In this document: one piece after another, positions 45,121 through 54,509 of the stretch
Layout of the letters: every line of letters begins with the position of its first letter
How positions within the stretch are numbered: position 1 is the stretch's first letter
DNA from: AWTP1-13 sp963775835
GTDB lineage: Bacteria; Pseudomonadota; Alphaproteobacteria; Rhizobiales; Hyphomicrobiaceae
Direction: 5' to 3'
NCBI GenBank assembly: GCA_963775835.1
Contig: CAVZKV010000009.1
Span: forward strand, 124,001-188,000
Length of the DNA: 64,000 bases
Notes under the pieces: model-generated
Databases searched by the model: none
Told to the model about the DNA's origin: nothing
What the model saw: only the letters and a program-made list of their open reading frames with translations
Position numbers and translations under genes: made by a program

Positions 45121-46143
45121 CTAGAGCGCAGAGCGCGTTGAGCGCAGTGACAGTTTGGGACGATTGCGCGCGATGCAGCGAAAGCCGACATGGCAAGCCG
45201 ATGTATCGACGGGTTGCGGATGTCGAGCCGCCGGTCGATAGCGCCGGCAATAGTTTGGTGCGCACAGGTAGGATCCGCCTTTGAGGACTTTGCGCGGGAT
45301 GCGGCTTTCAGGCTGGCAGGGATCGTAGCTCTGGTTCTCTTCGCCGCCGCGCGGGTTCTTCGGAATGCAGCACGGCTTGGCGGCATCCGGCTGGTGGCGC
45401 GGACTGAACCAGTCCGAGCTCCACTCCCAGACGTTGCCAATCATGTCGTGGAGGCCGTAGTCATTGGGCGGGAAGGCCCCGACCGGCGACGTTCGCTCGT
45501 AGCCGTCCTGAGCCAGGTTTTGCCAGGGAAACCGACCCTGCCAAGTGTTGGCCATCATCTTCCCGCCCGGCTGGAGCTCATCGCCCCAGGCAAATTCGGC
45601 ATCCTCCTCCCCACCGCGGGCGGCGAATTCCCATTCCGCTTCGGTGGGCAAATCCTTACCGGCCCAGCGCGCGTAGGCCAGCGCGTCCTGATAGGCGACG
45701 TGCACGACGGGATGGTCACCAAGGCCCTCAATGGTGCTGCCCGGACCTAGCGGGTGGCGCCAGTCGGCCCCTTTCGTAAAGCTCCACCAGTGACCCCAGT
45801 GGTCGGCTTGGATACGTTCGAGAGGACGCCGGAATACCAGTGATCCCGCCTGGAGCATGTGCGGTAGGGCGCCAGGATAGTCGTTCGGATCGGGCGGTAT
45901 CTCGGCAAAAGTGACGTGACCCGTTGCGCTCACGAACTTTGCGAACTGCGAATTTGTCACGGGTGTACGGTCTATCCAGAAGCCGGCAACCGCAACGCGG
46001 TGTGCAGGTGCTTCCTCGGGATAGTGCCGATTGGACCCCATGCGAAAGGTGCCGCCCGGGATCCACACCATATTGTCGCCCCACGGCTTGCGATGCGGTG
46101 TTGCGTGCTGCAGTGCCGCATCAATGTCGATCTCAGGTCTCAT
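45121..46143 (-). CDS. Formylglycine-generating enzyme family protein (SUMF1/FGE-like)
   Basis: 340 residues with the FGE-sulfatase domain: MVWIPGGTFRMGSNRHYPEE, DLPTEAEWEFAARGG, NVWEWSSDWF, and GGSYLCAPNYCRRYRPAARH. Both copper-binding active-site Cys (294 and 299) are kept with the C-x4-C spacing of true FGE, unlike many paralogs. FGE converts a sulfatase Cys to formylglycine. No sulfatase gene is in the window. AAGGAG lies ten bases before the ATG. It is downstream of the HdeD gene on the same strand. Confidence 0.88.
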   Translation of the reverse strand: MRPEIDIDAALQHATPHRKPWGDNMVWIPGGTFRMGSNRHYPEEAPAHRVAVAGFWIDRTPVTNSQFAKFVSATGHVTFAEIPPDPNDYPGALPHMLQAGSLVFRRPLERIQADHWGHWWSFTKGADWRHPLGPGSTIEGLGDHPVVHVAYQDALAYARWAGKDLPTEAEWEFAARGGEEDAEFAWGDELQPGGKMMANTWQGRFPWQNLAQDGYERTSPVGAFPPNDYGLHDMIGNVWEWSSDWFSPRHQPDAAKPCCIPKNPRGGEENQSYDPCQPESRIPRKVLKGGSYLCAPNYCRRYRPAARHPQPVDTSACHVGFRCIARNRPKLSLRSTRSAL

Positions 46144-46288
46144 GGCTTCTCAGCTCCTTGCCGAACGCCGGTCGCGGGACCAAACCGCAGATGCGCGAGC
46201 AGGCTCGCCGGACCCAATTGAGCGGTAAAGGTTGAGGCGGGCCGCTGTCAGCGGGCCCGCTGGTCCCGGGAAAACATGTTGGCCGCTC

Positions 46289-46885
46289 TCACAGGCGCAC
46301 TGGGTGGCTATGGTTGCGCAAGCGCAAGGAGAACCACACCAGTAGGATCCCGTACAGGACGGCATAGCTGCCGATGACGTAGAGCAACGCCAGGGCACCC
46401 ACGCCGGGCCGTGTTAGGAGAATGCAGCCGAACACGACCGACAGCGCGCCGCCGGCGATCAGCAACCATTCGTCCTTGATCTCCTTGCGCAGCTGAATCG
46501 CGCCGACGATCTGCAGCAAGCCGATGGCGATCGCCCAACAAGCGATGAATACCTGCAGCACGACCGCCGTTAGACCCGGCCACAGGAATGTCATGGCGCC
46601 AGCCGCAATCCCGAGCACGCCGACGACCGCGAGCCACCAGCGCGGCGTCGGAGTATTTCCCGTAATCGCGGCGGCAAGGGCAAAGATGCCATCGGCGAAA
46701 GCGAAGGCGCCGTAAAGCAAGACCAGCGTAAGCAGCGTGACGCCGGGCCAGATGAAAGTAAGTACGCCGAACAGGATGGCACAAATCCCGCGCAGCAGGA
46801 TCAGCCACCAGTTTTTCGCCAGTGCGTGCAGCATGAACCGCGGCGCAAAGGGTGGGTGCGTGTTTACAGAGGTCGCCACGATCAT
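46289..46885 (-). CDS. HdeD family acid-resistance / DUF308 membrane protein
   Basis: 198 residues with six hydrophobic helices in three pairs, the DUF308 pattern (NWWLILLRGICAILFGVLTFIWP, FLWPGLTAVVLQVFIACWAIAIGL, LIAGGALSVVFGCILLTRPG). HdeD relatives help against acid stress in enteric bacteria; elsewhere the role is open. The ATG overlaps the stop of the 67-codon frame upstream as ATGA. A GTG two codons later (46879) is better spaced from AAGGAGG and may be the real start. Confidence 0.85.
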   Translation of the reverse strand: MIVATSVNTHPPFAPRFMLHALAKNWWLILLRGICAILFGVLTFIWPGVTLLTLVLLYGAFAFADGIFALAAAITGNTPTPRWWLAVVGVLGIAAGAMTFLWPGLTAVVLQVFIACWAIAIGLLQIVGAIQLRKEIKDEWLLIAGGALSVVFGCILLTRPGVGALALLYVIGSYAVLYGILLVWFSLRLRNHSHPVRL

Positions 46886-47085
46886 CCTCCTTGTTCGATG
46901 TTAATGCAATTGGGTGCGCCGCTCGGCGAGTGACCCCGCACCAGAACTGCAAGTTCGCTGCAGGCCTTGCGGTACCTTGACGCGCGGGCCCGCGGCAGTG
47001 AGCTTGGGGGTGGTGCCGGCAGCATTGCCAAGGGGATACGTGACCCGGGGTCGGCACGTAGATTGGACGCCACCCTGCTGGCCAT
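46882..47085 (-). CDS. Possible small protein coupled to the HdeD gene
   Basis: 67 residues from an ATG with AGGAGG five bases upstream, ending in an ATGA overlap with the HdeD gene. The sequence is basic, with a Pro-rich middle (PAPPPSSLPRARASRYR). No family recognised. The ribosome site and the exact overlap argue for translation, possibly as a coupling leader; composition gives no further help. Confidence 0.4.
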   Translation of the reverse strand: MASRVASNLRADPGSRIPLAMLPAPPPSSLPRARASRYRKACSELAVLVRGHSPSGAPNCINIEQGG

Positions 47086-47830
47086 GATGTCCTCCTAACC
47101 GGCGCGGTGCGCAACTCGGCACTCGTTGGATGGGCTAACCGATCGCAGCATCCCAACACGGCATAACCAGCTCTGAAATCGGGGATTACCCCGGCGGTTT
47201 GTTGAAGAACTCCCGACGTGATAGGACCGGTGCGGCAGCCAGCGTCGCCAACCAGCCCCTTCGAGGCGCGCCGGGATCTGGTGGGCATCTTGTCCGTGTC
47301 TTCCCGCGCGGCCCGACGCCGACTCCGACCACCCTTGACCACCCTTGACCACCCTTGACCACCCTGGGCAACGGGGCGCGCCCCGGCGCGCGCGCCACGC
47401 CGGCTTTAAGGTCCGCCGGTCCCGTGCCAAAGTCTGGCCCAAAGCGCTTGCAGCCTGCGAGCTATGGCTGAACAGGTGGCCAATGCTGGCGCGATCGCCT
47501 ACGGCCGGTATCGGCCAAAGTAGGCGAATACTTTCTTGGGCCTTGGTAAAGCGGCTGGTTAATCCATTGTCGCAGTTTCGGTCGATGGGGGACGCCGGGG
47601 CGCCAATACTGGCGCGGCAGTTGCGAGCATCGGGCTTTGCAATGGCTTGAACTGATGAAACACTGGTCCCATCTCAAGCCAAAAGATCAAATTGTTCCTC
47701 AGGTCTTAAAGCTTGGGGCATCCGGGTTAGTTCTACTGGGCATCGGGACGCAATACTGTAGGCTGATAATCTGGTGGCCCCTTCGTTGAGTAGACCTCAG
47801 TGCTAGGGTCGCAATGGAGCGCCGACTACC
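47086..47830 (+). other. Long gene-free stretch between divergent genes
   Basis: About 745 bases between the leftward HdeD unit and the rightward regulator. It contains a 10-base tandem repeat (separate entry). Promoters for both directions should lie here, but none is convincing. The last 180 bases are relatively AT-rich. Confidence 0.4.
47328..47365 (+). repeat. Four-copy 10-base tandem repeat
   Basis: ACCACCCTTG is repeated in tandem (47328-47357) with a partial fourth copy ending ACCACCCTG. The 10-base period is not a multiple of three, which also argues against coding here. Confidence 0.85.
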
Positions 47831-48463
47831 ATGATCCGCATTCTCATTGCAGACGACCACGAGGTTGTGCGCTCGGGACTTCGCAAAATTCTAGAATCAC
47901 AACCGACCTGGGAGGTCGTCGCCGAAGCGGGTGATGGCAAGGACGCGATCAGCAAGGCAACCGAGACCAAGCCCGATGTTGCCGTCCTCGACTACTCGCT
48001 GCCTCTGATCAATGGCATCGAGGCGACCCGACAGATTCGTGCCCGCCTCCCTAAGACGGAGGTGCTTATCTTTACGATGCACGACAACGAAACGCTGATC
48101 CAGGAGCTGTTGAAGGCGGGGGCGCGCGGCTACCTGCTGAAGTCGGATGCGAAGCGGCACCTGATCGGTGCCATTGAATCTCTCGCGGGCCACAAACCCT
48201 TCTTCACCGCCAAGGTTTCTGAGGCTCTGCTCAATTCGTTTCTCGCGCGACCGGCGCGGGAGGGATCGACGTTGACCAACCGCGAACGTGGCGTGGTGCA
48301 GCTGATCGCCGAAGGTCACACGAACAAGCAGATAGCGAACATCCTCAACATCAGCCTCAAGACCGTCGAAACACATCGCGCCGCGATCATGCGAAAACTC
48401 AATCTGTCCTCTTCCGCCGGTCTCGTGCGCTACGCCATCCGCAACAAGATTGTCGAGCCGTAG
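47831..48463 (+). CDS. NarL/LuxR-family response regulator, paralog of the 41981 gene
   Basis: 210 residues: receiver with Asp54 (AVLDYSLPLING) and helix-turn-helix (LTNRERGVVQLIAEGHTNKQIANIL, KTVETHRAAIMRKL). By eye roughly 70% identical to the regulator at 41981, with the difference concentrated in the linker, where this copy has VSEALLNSFLARP. GGAGCG precedes the ATG. No kinase gene is adjacent, so it may share the PAS kinase at 39889. Confidence 0.9.
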   Translation: MIRILIADDHEVVRSGLRKILESQPTWEVVAEAGDGKDAISKATETKPDVAVLDYSLPLINGIEATRQIRARLPKTEVLIFTMHDNETLIQELLKAGARGYLLKSDAKRHLIGAIESLAGHKPFFTAKVSEALLNSFLARPAREGSTLTNRERGVVQLIAEGHTNKQIANILNISLKTVETHRAAIMRKLNLSSSAGLVRYAIRNKIVEP

Positions 48464-49044
48464 CGACACGGGCTGGTTGCGGCAAGTCTGCGGCTTTGCC
48501 GACGCCGGCAGCCCTGACCACGATCCAGTGCCGAGAGATATGATCGCAGCCTTGTGGCGCGTGCGCTCGTGTGATTCGCGGCGCCTTCCAATCTCTGGTC
48601 CGATCGGCAAAAAGTTGCAGTGGGGTTGCGCAGGACCGCTTCGCTGCTCGGCCGCCGATTTTGCCGCCTTTGCGGCGAAAGGGCTCAACGACGCACGAGC
48701 GTGGTTGGCAAAGGCAATAACCGGCAAGCGTGCGTCCCACCCCAGCAGGCAAGACAAGCAAGAGCCGATATGGCCTCGTCCAAACTTCCGCTGGCTCAGG
48801 GCTGGAATTGTCGCAGCAGGTCCGGCCGCAATTGTTACGAAATTGTCGCCGCTTGGGCGCCGGTCCGGCGTGCACAAGCCGCCGCCTGCAAAAGCGGCGA
48901 TTGGCGCACAGTTTCGCGGCCCACGAGCCCACGAGGCGCGCCGCGCGCTGCAACAAATTGACGATCCCGCCAGGCGCACGAGATCGGCGGCTCAGAGGCG
49001 ACGCGGCTCACGCCTGGTCGGGATCAGGTCCCGGTCCGCCAGGT
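48464..49044 (+). other. Gene-free stretch
   Basis: About 580 bases without a credible gene. The motif AATTGT occurs three times between 48807 and 48850; otherwise I see nothing. Confidence 0.4.
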
Positions 49045-49353
49045 CTACCACCGTCCACGCCAACCATAGCCAGCCGATCGCCAACCATAGCCGTAGCTCG
49101 GTGCGTAGTAGGCACTATAGACGGGAGGGGAATAGTAAACGCGCGGTGCGGCGGGCACAAAAGCGACCACCGGGGCGGCGTTGAACGTCGGTGCCACGAC
49201 GTAAGCACGACTATACCCCCAAGATGGTCCGTATCCATAGTAACCATAACCTGCACCACCGCAGGCGCATCCGTCGCAGGCCGACGCCGGCAGCGCGCCC
49301 AGCATCCCAGCGGCTGCAGCGATCAACAGCTTGGACCCAATCCGCCTGTCCAT
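49045..49353 (-). CDS. Secreted Gly/Tyr-rich small protein
   Basis: 102 residues. A signal peptide (MDRRIGSKLLIAAAAGMLGALPASA) is followed by a Cys motif CDGCACGG and then a Tyr/Gly/Pro/Ala-rich tail (YGYYGYGPSWGYSRAYV, VYSAYYAPSYGYGW). AAGGAG precedes the chosen ATG; the longer frame to 49392 lacks one. Low-complexity surface proteins of this sort are common in Hyphomicrobiales; the role is unknown. Confidence 0.7.
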   Translation of the reverse strand: MDRRIGSKLLIAAAAGMLGALPASACDGCACGGAGYGYYGYGPSWGYSRAYVVAPTFNAAPVVAFVPAAPRVYYSPPVYSAYYAPSYGYGWRSAGYGWRGRW

Positions 49354-49904
49354 GCGCACGCTCCTTGTCTCGATTTCAGCTATGCGACCCAACCAGCGTT
49401 ACGTGTGGTATGACAAACTGATATCCGGTTTTGTTTTTAATTTTCCTGGCTGCGAATCCGGGAGCATCGGCTCGCGGCGTGCGCGCACACGGCGCGCGCC
49501 ACGTCTCCGTTTCGTCACAGCAGTTCCGCACGCCGCCATTGTCATCGTTCGTGCAGCAGTGCCGTTCGCAGCGCGCTAATGCCTGTAGTGGCGTGTGCGC
49601 CATGCGGTCCCGCTTCGGTCGCTCGCGCTAACGTCTGACTGTTGCCGGGGAGCAGCAGGAGGATCCTGTCTGTTGCAATAAAGGCGCGTGCGGCATCCAA
49701 GGCCCTACGCATTGGCCACCGTGAACCGCGACCTTGCAACGACACCGCATTGGCAAACTGCGGTTCGGCCGTCTCTCACCAACCCGTCTCCCGTCGCGAC
49801 CGAACTCCGCAATCCCACGACCAGGCCATTCGGGTAAGCCCGGATGGGCAGAGGGATTTCTTCCAAGGCAGACTTGCGTTGGTTGAGCAACAAGGAGAGT
49901 TGTC
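49354..49904 (+). other. Divergent intergenic region between two secreted-protein genes
   Basis: About 550 bases, with an AT-rich patch near 49420-49450 (TTTTGTTTTTAATTTTCC). It must hold both promoters. No confident motif or gene. Confidence 0.4.
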
Positions 49905-50264
49905 GTGCGCCGAAGAACGTTTGCCGCCATCATCGCCGTGGCGAGTGGATCGTCGCTGCTTGGTCAGGGCGCTGCTGCCCAGTGGTGGGACCTGCCGGAC
50001 GGGATCGACAATCCGAGACCGCGCTACTACGACTTTCATCCTCCCGGCGTTTTTTATGGTGACGCGGGCCCTGTGGGCTTTGCCGTCCCCGGCTACGTCG
50101 CGGCCCCCGATGCCGCCTATCCGGCCAACGGAACTGCCGGCTATGGTTACGCCGCGCCGCCCTACCCGACCGCTGGCGTTGTTGTTCCGATCGCCCCACG
50201 GCCGCTTTGTGGGGTTTATCGCTACTGGCGCGACGGCGTCTGCCTCGACAGACGCGGGTACTGA
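49905..50264 (+). CDS. Secreted hypothetical protein
   Basis: 119 residues from a GTG with AAGGAGA seven bases upstream. A signal peptide (RRRTFAAIIAVASGSSLLGQGAAA) precedes a Pro/Tyr/Gly-rich mature part ending CGVYRYWRDGVCLDRRGY, a motif seen at the end of many small rhizobial envelope proteins. Two Cys in that motif could form a disulfide. Function unknown. Confidence 0.7.
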   Translation: MRRRTFAAIIAVASGSSLLGQGAAAQWWDLPDGIDNPRPRYYDFHPPGVFYGDAGPVGFAVPGYVAAPDAAYPANGTAGYGYAAPPYPTAGVVVPIAPRPLCGVYRYWRDGVCLDRRGY

Positions 50265-50533
50265 GGCTCGGGACCCGGGCGGTGTGCGGGCCGTCCCCAT
50301 CGCCCGAGCTCGGCCGGTGCGGCCTTGGCGGTCCGGCCCGAGCAAGGCGCGTTGGCCCCGTAGCACGTATTGCCGTATGGGTATTGTCGCCGAGCCCGCG
50401 GGGCCACGGTAATCGGCACAAACCCAGCGGGCGACCGGGGAGATACGGAAAGCGCAAATTGACACGACCGTGCGAGCGCACGCGCCGCCAACGCGCGGGG
50501 CCAAGGACGCGGGCGCCTCCAGATTTTCGGGCC

Positions 50534-52433
50534 TCATCCCCTATCAGCAGACGAGGTTGGCTTCTTGGCTTCGCGCGTTTGCCGCCGCACCCAGCGCCAC
50601 ATGGTCTGGCGCAAGGATTCGCTGGGAAGCTCCACGTCGCGAACCAACTTGGCACCGCCCGGACGGCGCTCGAGCGTAATCTTGCGGGTGTGAAAGGGCT
50701 CAAGCTCCGGGCGATGGCCAACGCTCAACAGCGTTATTTCCGGCCGTTCAACCAGGAGCTGCATGAGCTTGTCCTGGCTTTTAGGATCAAGCGCGGCCGT
50801 GGCTTCGTCGAGCACGACGATATCGGGTTTGTGAAGGAGGATTCGCGCAAACGCCAAGCGCTGCTTCTCGCCGCCGGAAAGCGTTTGATCCCAGGGCGCC
50901 TCCTTGTCCAGCTTGTCGACGAGAGCCTCGAGCCCCACCTGTTTGAAGGCGACGGTGATCTCTTCGAGGCTTCGGCTATCGGGAGCATCCGGATAGGTGG
51001 CCGCGCGGCGCAAGGTACCGATCGGCACGTATGGTCGTTGCGGGAGAAGGAACATCCTGGCGCCCTTCTTCACCTCTATGGCGCCGCCACCCCACGGCCA
51101 CAGGCCGGCGATGGCGCGCACCAAAGTGCTCTTGCCCGAGCCCGATGCGCCGGCAATGAGGACGCGCTCGCCAGGGGCGATCGATACGTCCGTGTCGTCC
51201 ACGACCGCAGTGCCGTCATTGAGCCTGACGGAGAGGTCTTGCAGACGCAGCGCCGGGCCCGCCCCTTCTCTGTCGATCGTAATCCGGCCGACCCCCTCGC
51301 TCTTCTCGGCTTCCTCCAGTGCATCGAGCGCGACCATGAGGGATGCAACCCGGCGCGCCGACGCCGTCCAGTCGGCCATCTTGGGATAGTTGTCGACCAG
51401 CCAATTGAAGGCGCCCTGCACAATGGTGAAGGCCGAGGCCGCCTGCATCACCTCACCCAGCGACATCGATCCATCCAGAAACTTTGGGGCGCACAGGATG
51501 ATTGGCAGTACCGGGGCAATGTAGCTTGATGTCTGCGATACCACCGTCGTCTTCATATTTTGCTTGGCGATCTCCGCCCAGCCAACGAGCACTTTCCTGA
51601 GGGCGCGATCGAGGCCGGTGCGCTCTTCCTCTTCGCCTCTGATCAAAGCAATGCTTTCGCCATTCTCACGCAGCCGTGTGATCACGTAGCGATACTCGGC
51701 CTCCGCCTGATTTTTTGCCTCGGAGGCGTGCACAAATCTGCTGCCAATGAGCAGCATCGAACCACTTGCCAGGACGGCATAGAAGAGCGCGGCGATCACG
51801 AGAAAGCCTGGAATGTGCAGCTGCAGGCCTCCAACGGAAACGTCCAGCGCTCCCCCGATCGTCCAAAGCACAACGATGAACATGGCCGCAGATAGCAGTG
51901 CCTGGGTCACGCCGCTGACGAAGTCTACGGGCGACTCGGTTGCAATGCGCACATCATCGGCAATTCGGTATTCGGGGTTTGCGTGGTCGCCTCGCACCAG
52001 ATTGAGTTGATAGTAGCGACCGTGCGCGAGCCAGCGATCGACGAGCTGGTTTGTCAGCCACACGCGCCATCTGCGCTGTAGGGCCATACGGGCATGCACC
52101 TGAAATACGCTCAATAGCACGCTGGCCGCCAAAATGACGAAATAGAGCGCCGATAATTTACCAACCGCAGCCACGTCCCGGTTCTGCAGGCCGTCGAACA
52201 TGGCCCGAATTCCAGGCATTCATCGCATAGGCGGTGCCCAGCAAACAGACGATGATCAACATCAGACCAGCAGAGAGCGTCCAGGCCGAGGAGCCAATGC
52301 CGGCAAACCAATAGCCGAATGCCGTTTGCCAGAAGCGTCTGAGCAAAGATCGACGCCGCGCGCGGTCGGGGTCGGTTGCGCCCGAAGCTCCGGGCGGCTT
52401 GGAAGCTATGCTTAACCAGGCCAGGGTAGCCAT
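50534..52433 (-). CDS. SbmA/BacA-like ABC transporter (fused permease and ATPase), interrupted by one frameshift
   Basis: The 561-codon frame (up to 52219) carries most of the membrane domain and a complete ATPase with Walker A GASGSGKSTL, signature LSGGEKQRL and Walker B IVVLDEATAAL. The N-terminal helix (FWQTAFGYWFAGIGSSAWTL...AYAMNAW) is in another frame. Removing one base at GAATTC (52207-52212) joins them as AWNRAMFDGLQNRD, the family junction, giving about 632 residues. Relatives (YddA, BacA-related) export or import peptides and very-long-chain lipids. The ATG at 52433 is a guess. Confidence 0.83.
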
Positions 52434-53028
52434 GACATTCACCACGCGCGAGAGGGTAATGCTGCCTGCGACGCTGGAGGGCGAATTCTCATCTCTCCCC
52501 GGCCGCAAGCGCGCGCTGCCGCGCGCCCGCGACTATCGATGGCGGGGGCACCGCCACGCCAGCGTTGGCCCGCCGCGGTGTTGGCAGCGCACGGGTTGCG
52601 CTCAGCAACGTGATCTTGCCGGGCTCGCCGTGCTTGGCGGCACCCGGAGGCTGGGCGAAGGCGATGCTGCTGCTGCGAGGCATGGGCAGGCTCGGACAAG
52701 AACGGGGCGGCGCGCGGACAACACGCACCGCCCAATGGCAGAAGAGAGACCGGACGCGATCGGCCGGCCATTCGCCTTCCTTTGCGAGAACAACGACTTG
52801 AGGTTGAACTTGTTCCGGGTGGTGCCAGACCGGGCGATGGCGTGGCCCGCTGACGTGGCCCCATGATCCCGCCCGATGCCGCCACCCAAGCGGGATGTCG
52901 CGACACCCTCTGCCAGGTCCCCAAGTTGCGGTGAGGAGCCAGTCCCCGACCGCGATTGACAGGACGGGTGCCGGCAACCAAGCAAAGCCCGCGATCGGGG
53001 CAGCACGACTTGGCTCAGGTGCCGCACC
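52434..53028 (+). other. Gene-free stretch
   Basis: About 590 GC-rich bases with only compositional shadow frames. It separates the ABC exporter from the nitrogen-scavenging island. Confidence 0.4.
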
Positions 53029-53658
53029 TTACCGGGGCTGATCCCAAACGAGCACGCGAATGGGCGTTGGGTTAAACCCATTGCAGGGATTGTTGATCTG
53101 CGGGCAGTTAGAAAGCACGCAGAGCACGTCCATTTCGGCCAGCAAATCGACGCAGGCGCCGGGTTGCGAAATGCCCTCGACCACGGTGAAATGCCCCGAC
53201 GGGTCGATTGGCACATTCATGAAAAAATTCACGTTGGCGACGATATCGCGCTTGCCGAGGCCATGCTTGGCGAGTTCAAGCAAAAAATTCTCCCGGCACG
53301 AGTGCAGGTATCGGGTGTGTTCGCCAAATCGCACCGCATTGCTTTCGCACGAGCAACATCCCGCCGATGTGTCATGCCGGCCGCAAGTGTCCGCGATGAC
53401 GGTCATCATCGGACGGCCTTCACTCGATATCAGTTGCGTGCCAATTCCGATGTAGGCGTTGCGTTGCTCGCGCAAGGTGTCTTGCGCACTATACCGTTCG
53501 GCGAGGTCATCAGCGCGATAAAATAGCGCGTCGACTGCCTGTTGTCCCTCGCTGTCCACAATGCGCAAAACCTGCCCGCGCTTGACGACGGCCGACCATG
53601 GTTGCTCCGGCGGTATCACCAGATCGAGGACCGCCGAGACGGGATCACGCGCGCTCAT
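53029..53658 (-). CDS. DUF1989 protein, UAAP2 type (CgdB-like)
   Basis: 209 residues. Conserved family patterns: GQVLRIVDSEGQQAVDALFY, DTCGRHDTSAGCCSCESN, SCRENFLLEL, ANVNFFMNVPID and LSNCPQINNPCNGFNPTPIRV. UAAP2 with UAAP1 forms carboxyguanidine deiminase (CgdAB), which turns carboxyguanidine into allophanate in guanidine assimilation; older annotation links them to urea carboxylase. Here no carboxylase is adjacent, so the substrate may differ. GGAG lies seven bases before the ATG. It is the last gene of the leftward arm, 15 bases after UAAP1. Confidence 0.85.
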   Translation of the reverse strand: MSARDPVSAVLDLVIPPEQPWSAVVKRGQVLRIVDSEGQQAVDALFYRADDLAERYSAQDTLREQRNAYIGIGTQLISSEGRPMMTVIADTCGRHDTSAGCCSCESNAVRFGEHTRYLHSCRENFLLELAKHGLGKRDIVANVNFFMNVPIDPSGHFTVVEGISQPGACVDLLAEMDVLCVLSNCPQINNPCNGFNPTPIRVLVWDQPR

Positions 53659-53673
53659 CCAAGGTCTCCATCG

Positions 53674-54483
53674 TTACTTGCATAGCCGCCTGGTGCGCGC
53701 AAAGGCGCGCACCACCTCCGCCCCCACATTGTTACACGGATCGCTCACGCCATAAGTTAATCCTTGATGACGAAGGACCAGGATCGATCGCGATGCTTCG
53801 AGCCCGATCACCTGAAACGGATGCGGACAGTTGGAGATCGCGACCAATGCATCCATCTCAGCGCGCAAATCGATGAAATCGCCGCTGGCCTTTCCCTCCT
53901 GCCGCCATGCAAAGGCGCCGTCGGGGGCGACGCTCACGGGCGAGAACAGCGACAGCGCCGCGGGAATATCACGGCGGTCTAGGCCGAGCTTGCCAGCGGC
54001 GGCGACAAAATTTGCGCGCGTATTGCGGTGCCCCACCGCACCGCCCGAGGCATAGACGGATCCCCCAACCAGAGCATCGTGGGCGCCGCACGTATCCTCG
54101 ACGATGGAGAACATCACGCGCCCCATATCCGAAAGGACGATGCGGCCGCGCCGCAGAGCGGCACTCCATTGCACTTTCACCGTATCCGCCAAGTTCATTC
54201 GCTCTGCCGGATCACCGTCGCGCCAGGCTATCAGGGCCGGCGTGGCGTTGCCGGTAAGATCGACAAGACGGAGCACCTCGCTGCGGCGAAGCCGCATCGT
54301 GGTGTACCAGCCTCCTGGCACCTCCTCCTCCTCGATCAGGGATGCGGCGGCGATTGCAGCGCTGCCGCGCTGCGTCGCCGCGGGCAAAGCATCGAAGGTG
54401 GCGCCCTGACCAATGCTACGCAGTTCCTCATAGCGACGCCGATTGGCCTGCGCCGTCGCGTTCCTTGTTTGCACGGGCATCAC
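53674..54483 (-). CDS. DUF1989 protein, UAAP1 type (CgdA-like)
   Basis: About 269 residues. Markers: GGWYTTMRLRRSEVLRLVDLTGNATPALI, MNLADTVKVQW, EDTCGAHDALVGGS and ISNCPHPFQ. Start: GGAGG lies seven bases before GTG at 54483, which is directly followed by ATG at 54480; either may be used, and the open frame further upstream (to 54582) overlaps the preceding gene and is not family-like. Expected partner of the following UAAP2 protein in a hetero-oligomeric deiminase. Confidence 0.83.
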   Translation of the reverse strand: MMPVQTRNATAQANRRRYEELRSIGQGATFDALPAATQRGSAAIAAASLIEEEEVPGGWYTTMRLRRSEVLRLVDLTGNATPALIAWRDGDPAERMNLADTVKVQWSAALRRGRIVLSDMGRVMFSIVEDTCGAHDALVGGSVYASGGAVGHRNTRANFVAAAGKLGLDRRDIPAALSLFSPVSVAPDGAFAWRQEGKASGDFIDLRAEMDALVAISNCPHPFQVIGLEASRSILVLRHQGLTYGVSDPCNNVGAEVVRAFARTRRLCK

Positions 54484-54509
54484 GTTGTTGCCTCCAATTC
54501 CCTGCCGAC

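Noticed and set aside
40000..50000. The several 500-700 base gene-free stretches as phage or insertion sequence remnants
   Set aside because: No transposase, integrase or terminal inverted repeat could be found in any of them.
52439..52981. 180-codon open frame on the minus strand
   Set aside because: Arg/Pro/Ser-rich with no motif and equal openness in overlapping frames; treated as compositional.
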